Shown piece after piece: positions 8,650-16,583 of a stretch of 36,915 bases of DNA. A model generated the notes under the pieces. It was not told where the DNA came from. It saw only the letters and a list, made by a program, of their open reading frames with translations, and searched no databases. The stretch covers positions 1 to 36,915 of the forward strand of contig CAITMU010000117.1 in assembly GCA_903893565.1 (NCBI GenBank), given 5' to 3'. The position numbers were made by a program, and so were the translations under genes. Origin of the DNA: an uncultured beta proteobacterium (GTDB taxonomy: Bacteria > Pseudomonadota > Gammaproteobacteria > Burkholderiales > SG8-41). Position 1 is the stretch's first letter, and every line of letters starts with the position of its first letter.

Positions 8650-9900
8650 TTAATGAGTGGATGTGGAAGGGGAGGGGTGAGCCGTTTCAGGGATGAAAAA
8701 TACAAGGCAATTACCCAATATAATCGTGATGGCCATTCCATAAAAGGCGGCGTAAAGCCCATGGGCATCAGCGACTATGCCAAATACGGAGGGGGCAATA
8801 ACCCCGCCTAAGGCGGTGATGCCAAATTGTAATCCGACGCCAGTGCCTGCCAGATGCTTTGGGGTAGATTCGATGGCCCAAGCTTGTAATACAGCGCGCA
8901 TTGCGTAGAGAAAGAAGCCGACCAGCGCTACAAAAATAACGAAATAAATGGAGTGCCCCGCTAGTGCCATACCAATGATCATAATGCCCGTTAGCATCAT
9001 GCTGGACATCACAACCCGTCGACGACCCCATTTGTCAGATAAGTGGCCTCCTAAGGGGCTAGCGGCAAAGCCGGCAATTTGTAAGCTCGCCATACACACG
9101 CCGACAATCATCGAGTTGTAACCCATTTCGTAGGCGAGAAAGACGGGCAAAAAGGTGAGCAGTCCGACTTGGGTAAGGCTTCGAAACATGGCACTAAAAG
9201 AAATGAGAATTAAGCCCTTATTCTTAAGAAGGGCAAAAAAATCTTGTCTATAACGTTTTGCAGACCAAGCCTCTGGCGCAGATCCATTGACCGCATCGGG
9301 GCGTGATTGTCTTGTAACAGTAAAAGCGCCGACATTCAGTAAAATGAAAAAGGCCATAATGAGCCCAGGCACAACGTTGATAATGACCACGGTGCGCCAA
9401 GTATAAAGAGTCAGTAAACTTCCAATGACTAAAGGGGCAATGGCTTCACCGAGGTTTCCCCCCATGCCGTGCAGTGCGAGCACAAAGCCTTTGCGCTCAG
9501 GGTAACGATAGGCCAAAGTCGGAATAGCGGCGGGGTGCCAAATATTGTTACCAATCCCCACTAAAGACACGCAAATGAGTAATACCCAGTAACTGCTCGT
9601 TAAGCTCATGACAGCGTAGGGGAAGCCCACCCAGAATAAAGACAAGACCATTAAGTAGCCTTTCTTACCATAGGCATCCACCACCATGCCCCCAGGTAGG
9701 TTCGCAATGGCTCCAATAATGTATTGCATGCTGATGATAAAACCAATTTCCGTGTAGTTCAGGCCAAATTCCTTACCAATCAAGGGCAATAGTAAATAAA
9801 AAGTCGCCGGATACCAGTGCGTGAGACCGTGTCCGGCGGCGATGAGACCGATTTCTTTGACATACTGTTTTTTGGGAATAGGGAGGGTCGTGGTGTTCAT
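8650..9900 (-). CDS. MFS transporter, Fsr (fosmidomycin resistance)-like
   Basis: Inner-membrane MFS permease of 416 aa with about twelve hydrophobic segments. The first helix carries H-G-L-T-H-W-Y-P-A, and the region V-G-I-G-N-N-I-W-H-P-A-A corresponds to the G-x-G-x-x-x-F-H-P-E-A of the Fsr family. Motif A-type loop: G-G-H-L-S-D-K-W-G-R-R-R. It starts at 9900 with an AGG-type ribosome binding site and is the first gene of the run down to 5506. In this context it may import or export the organic acid handled by the downstream Bug receptors and UxuA-like enzyme rather than an antibiotic. Substrate not determinable. Confidence 0.88.
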   Translation of the reverse strand: MNTTTLPIPKKQYVKEIGLIAAGHGLTHWYPATFYLLLPLIGKEFGLNYTEIGFIISMQYIIGAIANLPGGMVVDAYGKKGYLMVLSLFWVGFPYAVMSLTSSYWVLLICVSLVGIGNNIWHPAAIPTLAYRYPERKGFVLALHGMGGNLGEAIAPLVIGSLLTLYTWRTVVIINVVPGLIMAFFILLNVGAFTVTRQSRPDAVNGSAPEAWSAKRYRQDFFALLKNKGLILISFSAMFRSLTQVGLLTFLPVFLAYEMGYNSMIVGVCMASLQIAGFAASPLGGHLSDKWGRRRVVMSSMMLTGIMIIGMALAGHSIYFVIFVALVGFFLYAMRAVLQAWAIESTPKHLAGTGVGLQFGITALGGVIAPSVFGIVADAHGLYAAFYGMAITIILGNCLVFFIPETAHPSPSTSTH

Positions 9901-10032
9901 ATCGGGCCTACTTTAAATTTTTCTGTATCATAGCACCTCGAATGTTATTTTTACTGGATTCGACCGCTCTTATTGTTTTGTTCACGCCATCGTAACGATG
10001 ACCTTTAAAATTGACTGACTTTCATTTTTTTT

Positions 10033-12177
10033 ATGCGAACTGACCTCGAACGTTTTTTCAGTCCCCGATCCATCGCCGTTATCGGCGCCTCTCAAGATCT
10101 CATTACGATCAGCGGACAGCCTTTTAGTCACCTAGTGAGTCATGGTTTTAAGGGTAAGCTCTATCCCGTTAACCCTCGATATCAAGAGATTCTTGGGCAT
10201 CCTTGTTTTCCGAGTCTCGAGGCTATACCGGATACGCCTGATTTAGCCCTTATCTTGATTAATGCCTCTCGAGTGGCGGACGTTTTGGAGCAATGCGGTC
10301 GAAAAGGCATTGCTTATGTCATTATTTTTAGTTCTGGATTTTCTGAAACGGGTGGCGCTGGTGTGGTATTGCAAAAGCGGCTCGTCGAGATAGCAGAAAA
10401 ATACAATATCGGAGTGATTGGACCCAATTGTCAGGGCTTACTCAATGTGGCTGAAAAGGTATACGCAGGCTTTGGCTCCGTATTTTTTTCAGATTATCCA
10501 GCCGGTGCCATCAGTATGGTCTCGCAATCGGGGGGCTTTGGGTTTTCAGTGTTAAATCTTTCTTCATTAGACGGTGGATTGGCTTTTCGCCAAATGGTGA
10601 CCACTGGCAATGAAATTGGTGTTTCAACGCTCGATTTTATGGAATATTTTATTCGTGATCCCCATACCTCGGTGATCGCTAGCTACATTGAGGGCGTGCA
10701 GCAAGCTTATCGCTTGTCTGAGATTGGAGATAAGGCTTTATTGGCGGGAAAACCGATCCTCATGTGGAAAGTGGGCAATACCGAAGAAGGGCAAAAAGCG
10801 GCTGCTTCTCATACTGCCAATTTAGGCGGGCAGATGGCTTTGTATCAATCGGTATTTAAACAAAAAGGTATTATTCAAGTCGAAGATATACAGGATGTTA
10901 TTGATTATGGTCGTATTTTTCGTTCGAATAAATTACCCGCAGGCAATCGCATAGCGATCATTACGGTATCGGGGGGGGCTGGGATTTTAATGACCGATGA
11001 GTGTGTGTCCCGCGGTATGCGCTTGGCTCAATTAGCGCCCGAGTCCGTGGAGAAGTTAAGGGCTTTTGTGCCGGCATTTGGTTCACTTGGCAATCCTGTC
11101 GATGTCACGGCGGCCATTTTTAACGACCTTACACTCATTAATCGTACGTTACAGACGATTGTTGAAGACCCAGGGGTTGATTGCATCGCGATGTTAAATG
11201 CGTCATTACAAGGTGACATTGCGGAAAAAATCGCCGCTGAAATCGTGGCCGTAGCGGCTACAACTGATAAACCGATTGCCCTGTGTTGGAGTGCCCGGGA
11301 CGTCAAGGCAGCGCAAGCTTACAAGCTATTAGATGAGGCTCGCATTGCTCACTATAAGTCACCGGTACGTTGTGGCCGAGCGTTTGCTGCGCTTTCTTGG
11401 TATGCGCAGGCTAAAAGACGTAACGATCATCAACGACATGATCAAGCCCTACAAATTCATTCTGTTGAGGCCCACCAAAAATTACGAGGTCGAGCAGACG
11501 ATATTGCTGAGTATGAGGCTAAGCAGATACTGGAGCACTATGGTATCGCGGTGACCAAAGAGGCCTTGGCGAGCAGTTATGAAGAGGCCTTAGAGATTGC
11601 CCAGAAAATCGGGTTTCCCGTCGCCATAAAAGTGCAGTCTGCCGACATTTCTCACAAGACTGAGGCCAAGGCGGTTCGTTTGGGTTTGAGTTCGGCTGAG
11701 GCTTTACGTCTGGCGTATGATGAGGTTCTAACCAACGCCAAAGCCTACAAAGCGGATGCACATATTGATGGGGTTTTGGTTCAGGAGATGGTGACTGAAG
11801 GAACGGAGGTTATTCTCGGGGTGATCAATGACCCGCTTTTTGGTCCTGCGGTGATGTTTGGGTTGGGCGGTATTTTTGCGGAAGTCATGAAAGATGTCGT
11901 GTTTCGCTTAGCCCCCGTGACACTGGCGATGGCCAAAGAGATGATTGAGGAGATAAAAGCTTACCCGATACTGAGGGGGGCACGTGGTCGTCCCGCGCTC
12001 GATATCGAGGCCTTAGCGCAAGCGATTGTGAGAGTGTCAGCGTTGGCGGTTGATTTAAAAGACTGCCTTGCAGAGCTCGACATCAATCCGTTGTTTGTCT
12101 TTCCTGACTCGCGTGGAGTCAAGGCGGCTGATGCTTTGATTAGGCCAAAAACGGTTGAGATGAATGATAAAAAGTAA
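10033..12177 (+). CDS. Acyl-CoA synthetase, ADP/NDP-forming type
   Basis: Cytoplasmic acid-CoA ligase of the ADP-forming superfamily (714 aa), activating a carboxylic acid with CoA and nucleotide triphosphate through a phosphohistidine. Order: CoA-binding Rossmann domain (F-F-S-P-R-S-I-A-V-I-G-A-S from residue 8), succinyl-CoA-synthetase-like domains (about 150-460) with the phosphorylated His260 in A-S-H-T-A-N-L-G-G, and a C-terminal ATP-grasp domain from about 490 (E-A-K-Q-I-L-E-H-Y-G-I, then F-P-V-A-I-K-V). This fused single-chain layout is common in proteobacterial catabolic clusters. No strong ribosome binding site is seen before the ATG. It heads a same-strand run with acyl-CoA dehydrogenase, SDR and UbiD genes, so it probably activates the pathway substrate or an intermediate. 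Confidence 0.92.
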   Translation: MRTDLERFFSPRSIAVIGASQDLITISGQPFSHLVSHGFKGKLYPVNPRYQEILGHPCFPSLEAIPDTPDLALILINASRVADVLEQCGRKGIAYVIIFSSGFSETGGAGVVLQKRLVEIAEKYNIGVIGPNCQGLLNVAEKVYAGFGSVFFSDYPAGAISMVSQSGGFGFSVLNLSSLDGGLAFRQMVTTGNEIGVSTLDFMEYFIRDPHTSVIASYIEGVQQAYRLSEIGDKALLAGKPILMWKVGNTEEGQKAAASHTANLGGQMALYQSVFKQKGIIQVEDIQDVIDYGRIFRSNKLPAGNRIAIITVSGGAGILMTDECVSRGMRLAQLAPESVEKLRAFVPAFGSLGNPVDVTAAIFNDLTLINRTLQTIVEDPGVDCIAMLNASLQGDIAEKIAAEIVAVAATTDKPIALCWSARDVKAAQAYKLLDEARIAHYKSPVRCGRAFAALSWYAQAKRRNDHQRHDQALQIHSVEAHQKLRGRADDIAEYEAKQILEHYGIAVTKEALASSYEEALEIAQKIGFPVAIKVQSADISHKTEAKAVRLGLSSAEALRLAYDEVLTNAKAYKADAHIDGVLVQEMVTEGTEVILGVINDPLFGPAVMFGLGGIFAEVMKDVVFRLAPVTLAMAKEMIEEIKAYPILRGARGRPALDIEALAQAIVRVSALAVDLKDCLAELDINPLFVFPDSRGVKAADALIRPKTVEMNDKK

Positions 12178-12289
12178 GGGGCTATGGCAAGGGTAAGGGC
12201 TGAGTATCGGTGCGTTTTTGACGGCTTAGAAAAACCTGAGATTGCTTTTGGGCTCACATATTTAATTGATGATTAAAAAGGTACGATAA

Positions 12290-13432
12290 ATGAACCATGT
12301 CAGTGCAGAAATCACAGCGTTTTGCGATGAAATTGCCCGTTTTCTTCGTAAAGAAGTCGACCCCCGCTCCCGATTGATTGAGGAGTCAGATGCGATCCCC
12401 GAAGAGTTGATGCAACTGACCCGAAAAATGGGATTATTTGGGCTAACGATCCCCGAGGCCTATGGGGGCAGTGGTCTTAATCTTGCTGGGAAGTGTGCCG
12501 TAGAAGAGGTGATGGGGACGACCAATTATGGTTTTGCCACTGTGATTGGTAATCATACGGGTATAAGTACTGCGGGTATTGTGGCTCTAGGCAGTGAAGC
12601 GCAGAAAAAAAAGTATTTACCCCGTATGGCAACTGGAGAATGGGTGGGTACTTTTGCGTTAACGGAGCCGCAAGCGGGCTCATCCCCTTCTGATATGCGC
12701 ACGATGGCGGTGAAAAAATCTGATCGCTATGTGCTCAATGGAGAAAAAATTTATATCACCAACGCTGGTATAGCCAATGTGTTTACGGTGATGGCGGTGA
12801 CCGACAAATCCAAGGGGATTAAAGGCATCTCGGCTTTTGTCATCGAACGCGATTTCAAGGGATTTTCAATCGGTAAAAATGAATTGAAAATGGGGATGCA
12901 TGGTTGCACAACCGCCCCCTTATCGTTTGCTGATTGTGAAGTGCCAGCTGAGAATTTGCTGGGCTCAGAGGGTATGGGTTATATACAGGCCATGAAGACT
13001 TTGACCGCGGGACGGGTGACCGTCTCGGCGCGTTGTTGTGGGATGATGGATCACCTGATAAAGCGTTGTGTGGAATTTATGAAAGTCAGAACTCAGGGAG
13101 GCAAAAAAATTGCCGAACATCAAGGCTTACAATGGATGTTGGCTGATATGGCAGTTCAACGAGATGCGGCCAGACAGTTAACGTATCGGGCTATCGATGT
13201 GTTGATGAAAGGCGAACGAGGCACGATGGAGGCCTCGGTATGTAAGCTTTATGCTACAGAAGCCTTGGGTAAAGTGGTCGATTGTGCGGTGCAAATTCAT
13301 GGTGGTATGGGCTACATGCGGGAAGTGGGTATTGAGACCATTTACCGAGATGCACGTATTGTAAGAATTTATGAGGGTAGCTCTGAAATCCAACGCAATA
13401 TTATTGGCTCATTACTCTTAAAAGAGGATTGA
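12290..13432 (+). CDS. Acyl-CoA dehydrogenase
   Basis: FAD-dependent dehydrogenase (380 aa, typical) introducing an alpha,beta double bond into an acyl-CoA and passing electrons to ETF. Visible are the substrate/FAD region A-L-T-E-P-Q-A-G-S, the N-G-x-K-x-Y-I-T-N-A strand, and the C-terminal I-Y-E-G-S-S-E-I-Q-R in which Glu362 is the expected catalytic base. AAGG precedes the ATG by about 8 bases. It lies 112 bases after the acyl-CoA synthetase and 37 before the SDR gene. It ends in TGA, showing that TGA functions as a normal stop in this genome. Confidence 0.94.
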   Translation: MNHVSAEITAFCDEIARFLRKEVDPRSRLIEESDAIPEELMQLTRKMGLFGLTIPEAYGGSGLNLAGKCAVEEVMGTTNYGFATVIGNHTGISTAGIVALGSEAQKKKYLPRMATGEWVGTFALTEPQAGSSPSDMRTMAVKKSDRYVLNGEKIYITNAGIANVFTVMAVTDKSKGIKGISAFVIERDFKGFSIGKNELKMGMHGCTTAPLSFADCEVPAENLLGSEGMGYIQAMKTLTAGRVTVSARCCGMMDHLIKRCVEFMKVRTQGGKKIAEHQGLQWMLADMAVQRDAARQLTYRAIDVLMKGERGTMEASVCKLYATEALGKVVDCAVQIHGGMGYMREVGIETIYRDARIVRIYEGSSEIQRNIIGSLLLKED

Positions 13433-13469
13433 TATTTTAGTGGTAGGGACTAGAAAGGGATGAGATACC

Positions 13470-14246
13470 GTGACCAGCGTTAAACAATTATTCGATCTAG
13501 AAGGCCAAGTCAGTATTATTACTGGCGGGGCCACAGGCATTGGTTTTCAGATGGCGATGGGCTTGGCGGAGGCCGGTTCCAACATTGTGATTTGTTCCCG
13601 CAAGCTAGAAGCGTGTGAAAGTGCGGCTCATGAACTAGAGCGCCTCGGGGTCAAAGCTTTGGGGCTAAGCTGTGATGTGACAAAACCCGAAGAAGTGGAG
13701 GCGATGAAGCTGTCGGTGATGAAACATTTCGGGCGTATGGATGTGTTGATGAATAATGCCGGACGCGCTTGGGTGGCAGCACCCGAAGATACTCCCTTAG
13801 ATCGTTGGCAGCAGGTGCTCGATTTAAATATTACAGCGGCTTTTTTGTGTGCGCAGGTGGTCGGTCGAGAATTTATCCGTCAGCGGCGAGGGAAAATTAT
13901 CAATATTGCGTCAATTGCGGGTTTGGTCGGAAGAAACCCGAAGGCCTACAGTTCTATAGCTTACTGTACGAGTAAGGGCGCACTAGTGAATTTCACCCGA
14001 GATCTCGCGGTTAAATGGGCCCAGCACAATATACAGGTTAATTGTATTTGCCCCGGTTTTTTTGCAACACCCTTGAATCAAAAATTGTTTGAACGTAATC
14101 GAGAAAACCTCGAGGCCGAAGTGCCTTTGCATCGCACGGGGGGCCCTGATGATTTGAAGGGAGCTGCGGTCTTGTTAGCTTCCAAAGCCTCAGACTTTAT
14201 GACCGGGGTTATTATGCCGGTTGATGGCGGAACGGTCGCCTGGTAG
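13470..14246 (+). CDS. SDR family oxidoreductase
   Basis: Classical short-chain dehydrogenase/reductase (258 aa). Cofactor motif T-G-G-A-T-G-I-G at residues 18-25, N-N-A-G at 95-98, and catalytic Ser148, Tyr165 and Lys169 (Y-C-T-S-K). The C-terminal P-V-D-G-G-T is typical of FabG-like and 3-hydroxyacyl-CoA-type members. The start is GTG at 13470, with an A/G-rich AAGGGATGAG just upstream. It probably oxidises a hydroxyacyl-CoA or alcohol made after the acyl-CoA dehydrogenase step, but the substrate is inferred from neighbours only. The UbiD gene starts 6 bases downstream, indicating coupled translation. Confidence 0.93.
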   Translation: MTSVKQLFDLEGQVSIITGGATGIGFQMAMGLAEAGSNIVICSRKLEACESAAHELERLGVKALGLSCDVTKPEEVEAMKLSVMKHFGRMDVLMNNAGRAWVAAPEDTPLDRWQQVLDLNITAAFLCAQVVGREFIRQRRGKIINIASIAGLVGRNPKAYSSIAYCTSKGALVNFTRDLAVKWAQHNIQVNCICPGFFATPLNQKLFERNRENLEAEVPLHRTGGPDDLKGAAVLLASKASDFMTGVIMPVDGGTVAW

Positions 14247-14252
14247 ATCGTG

Positions 14253-15908
14253 ATGACCCGACCTAGAGCCTACCTTGATTTACATGAGCACCTTGCCTTG
14301 CTTGAAAAAGCCGGGCTCTTGTTGACTGTGGATCGACCCATTGACAAGGATTCTCAGATGCACCCTTTGGTGCGTTGGCAATATGTGGGTGGCATTGAAG
14401 AAAAGGATCGCAAAGCTTTTTTATTTAATCACGTTGTAGATGGACGAGGTCGGCATTACCCGTTCCCGGTGGTGGTGGGCGCTCTGGCGGCCAGTGCGGC
14501 GGTGTATTGCTTGGGCATGCAAACGAGTGCAGAGAACATGCAAAAGAAATGGGATGAGGCAACAGCCCATCCCATAGCCCCCGTGGTGGTAGGCCAAGGG
14601 GTTTGCCAAGAAGTGGTGATACAGGGGGAAGCGTTGTGCGGAGAGGGCAATGGGTTAGATCGCTTGCCGATTCCAATTTCAACGCCTGGATTTGATAGTG
14701 CGCCAACCCTCACCGCTACCAATGTCATTACCAAGGATCCGGATTCAGGGATTCACAACCATGGCACTTATCGTGCGGCTTTGAAGGCGACGGATCGCTT
14801 GGTGATCCGTATGGCCACCCGAACGGGCGGGGCAGGCGGATACCGGCATTATCTTAAACACCAAAAAAGGGGCGACTTGAAAATGCCCTGTGCGATTGTG
14901 CTAGGGGCCCCGCCTTTGGTTGCCTATGTGGCGCCGATGAAGTTGCCGGTCGATGTGGATGAGATGGGGGTGGCGGGTGCTTTGGCTGGGGGGCCTATTC
15001 ATTTGGTCAAGGCGCTAACGGTGGACTTATTGGTGCCAGCTGAAGCAGAGATCGTGATTGAGGGCTATTTGGACACGCAACACCTAGAGCCCGAAGGACC
15101 CTTTGGTGAGTCCCATGGTCATGTGGCTTTGGAGGAATACAATATTCCGATGCACGTGACGGCCATTACCCACCGTAAGAACGCTGTGATTGTCTCCTAT
15201 CTGTCTCAGGTTACCCCGAGTGAATCGAGTGCGATTAAACGCGTGTCTTATGAACCGATGTTTTTGGCGCATTTACGGCAAAGCTTGGGCATACGTAGCG
15301 TTAAGCGCGTGAAGTTACATGAGCGACTGACCGCTTTGCGTCGCATCATTATTATTGTGATGGAAAACAATGCACCGCGCACCGAAATCTGGCGAGCCCT
15401 TCAGGGAGCGAGTGCGTTTCGTGCCGATTGCGGAAAATTTTGTATTGCCGTTAATGAGGATATAGATCCTGAAAACTCCGATGCTATTTTTTGGGCGATG
15501 GCCTTTCGAATGAATCCAGCCGAGGATTTGCAGGTCATTCGCTACCGTAGTCCCGGGCATGGACCCGAGCGTGAGCATGAAGCAGAGCGTGAGGACGCGA
15601 CTTTGTTGATGGATGCGACGAAAAAAGAGCAATTACCCCCGCTCGCTCTGCCTAAAGAGCAATACATGGTTGAGGCAGGAAAGATTTGGGATGAATTGGG
15701 TTTACCTTCCCGGCATGCGCAATCGCCCTGGTTTAGTTCTGGCGAAGGGCAGTGGTCAGAGCGTTGGGAGGCGGCGGCACAGCGCGCAGTGAATGGCCAA
15801 TATTTAGAAAACGGAAAAAACAGTCAGCTTTTCTTGAAAAAGGGCATTAAACCGGAGACTCGGTTTGAGCCGCCTGTGTTAGGAGACGGCGATTTGTCGC
15901 TGAAATAA
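14253..15908 (+). CDS. UbiD family decarboxylase
   Basis: Prenylated-FMN-dependent (de)carboxylase of the UbiD/Fdc family (551 aa from ATG 14253; a GTG one codon earlier is possible). The conserved Arg174 (H-N-H-G-T-Y-R) and the Glu281/Glu286 pair in E-G-P-F-G-E match the spacing of the catalytic Arg and two Glu of characterised Fdc enzymes. Substrates are usually aromatic or alpha,beta-unsaturated acids. The prFMN synthase UbiX is not in the window, so cofactor must be supplied from elsewhere. It closes the synthetase-dehydrogenase-SDR run and is followed after about 105 bases by the two selenoprotein genes. Confidence 0.92.
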   Translation: MTRPRAYLDLHEHLALLEKAGLLLTVDRPIDKDSQMHPLVRWQYVGGIEEKDRKAFLFNHVVDGRGRHYPFPVVVGALAASAAVYCLGMQTSAENMQKKWDEATAHPIAPVVVGQGVCQEVVIQGEALCGEGNGLDRLPIPISTPGFDSAPTLTATNVITKDPDSGIHNHGTYRAALKATDRLVIRMATRTGGAGGYRHYLKHQKRGDLKMPCAIVLGAPPLVAYVAPMKLPVDVDEMGVAGALAGGPIHLVKALTVDLLVPAEAEIVIEGYLDTQHLEPEGPFGESHGHVALEEYNIPMHVTAITHRKNAVIVSYLSQVTPSESSAIKRVSYEPMFLAHLRQSLGIRSVKRVKLHERLTALRRIIIIVMENNAPRTEIWRALQGASAFRADCGKFCIAVNEDIDPENSDAIFWAMAFRMNPAEDLQVIRYRSPGHGPEREHEAEREDATLLMDATKKEQLPPLALPKEQYMVEAGKIWDELGLPSRHAQSPWFSSGEGQWSERWEAAAQRAVNGQYLENGKNSQLFLKKGIKPETRFEPPVLGDGDLSLK

Positions 15909-16013
15909 GGACAGTGAGAACGGAAAAACCAAAAGAATAAAATGAATTTTGTAAACGGGATATTCAGATATCAGAGTATTATCTCTACAGTTATTTTTTA
16001 ATGAGAGTTCGTT

Positions 16014-16568
16014 ATGAATATCAAAAATGCCATGATTGGGTGGGTGAGTGTTTTGTTTCTTATCTTCCCATTTGGTTTTCTAGGGGCGCAGGAGCTTGGA
16101 GTTCAACCACCCGCTCCACTGACCCTTTACCCTAAAAGCACGCCCATGCCGGATTTTGAATTCAGTAATCTTCATGGGGGCACCTTAAATTCTGCCGACA
16201 TGAAAGGCCGGGTGATTCTGATTCGCTTTTGGGCCACTTGGTGAGACGTCTGCCGCGGCGAAATGCCTTCCGTGCAGAAGGCTTATAAAAAATACTCTGG
16301 TAAAGATGTAGTGGTGTTAGTCATTTCTCTCGATGGCGGAGAGGCCTCGAGTGTGAAAAAATTCTTAGATAGTAATCACTACACCATGCCTGCGGTACAT
16401 GACAAAGGGATGGTTTATGGTCGTAAAATTAATGCTCGCGCCGTGCCTACGACTTTTATTGTGGATCGTCAGCATCATTTGGTAGCGACCAGTTTTGGGC
16501 CACTTGACTATGAGCGCCCGGATGTGAAAAAGTTGATCCAAACCCTTGTGGCTCAGCCACGTTCTTAA
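16014..16568 (+). CDS. Selenocysteine-containing TlpA/ResA-like thioredoxin, in-frame UGA at codon 77
   Basis: Exported thioredoxin-fold oxidoreductase, read through TGA 16242-16244 as a 184-aa selenoprotein. Residues 1-25 form a signal peptide or anchor. P-D-F-E-F (46-50) and the strand V-I-L-I-R-F-W-A-T-W lead directly into U77-D-V-C80-R-G-E-M-P, where TlpA/ResA proteins have W-A-T-W-C-x-x-C-R-x-E-M-P. Downstream come the cis-Pro loop A-V-P145-T-T-F-I-V-D and a normal C-terminus to codon 184. Frame and homology continue without a break across the TGA. Translation from a later ATG (16263) would lack the signal peptide, first strand and active site. Cys80 is the only cysteine. The ribosome binding site is a modest GAGAG. 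The peroxiredoxin follows after 15 bases. A pseudogene with one nonsense mutation is the alternative, unlikely given the neighbour. Confidence 0.88.
16242..16244 (+). other. Proposed selenocysteine UGA codon (TlpA-like gene)
   Basis: In-frame TGA in place of the first Cys codon of the thioredoxin C-x-x-C motif; the next three codons are GAC GTC TGC (D-V-C). Selenocysteine reading gives the U-x-x-C redox motif known from other selenoproteins. Confidence 0.88.
16265..16282 (+). promoter_or_regulatory. Candidate bacterial SECIS hairpin (TlpA-like gene)
   Basis: GCCTTC (16265-16270) and GAAGGC (16277-16282) form a perfect 6-base-pair stem around the loop CGTGCA. The apical loop begins 26 bases after the UGA and its second base is G. 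Both fit the known bacterial SECIS consensus (loop about 16-37 bases downstream, G among the first two loop bases), which SelB recognises. An alternative fold pairing TCTGC (16249-16253) with GCAGA (16274-16278) competes; folding energies were not computed. Confidence 0.6.
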
Positions 16569-16583
16569 CCCAGGAGGTCCTGT

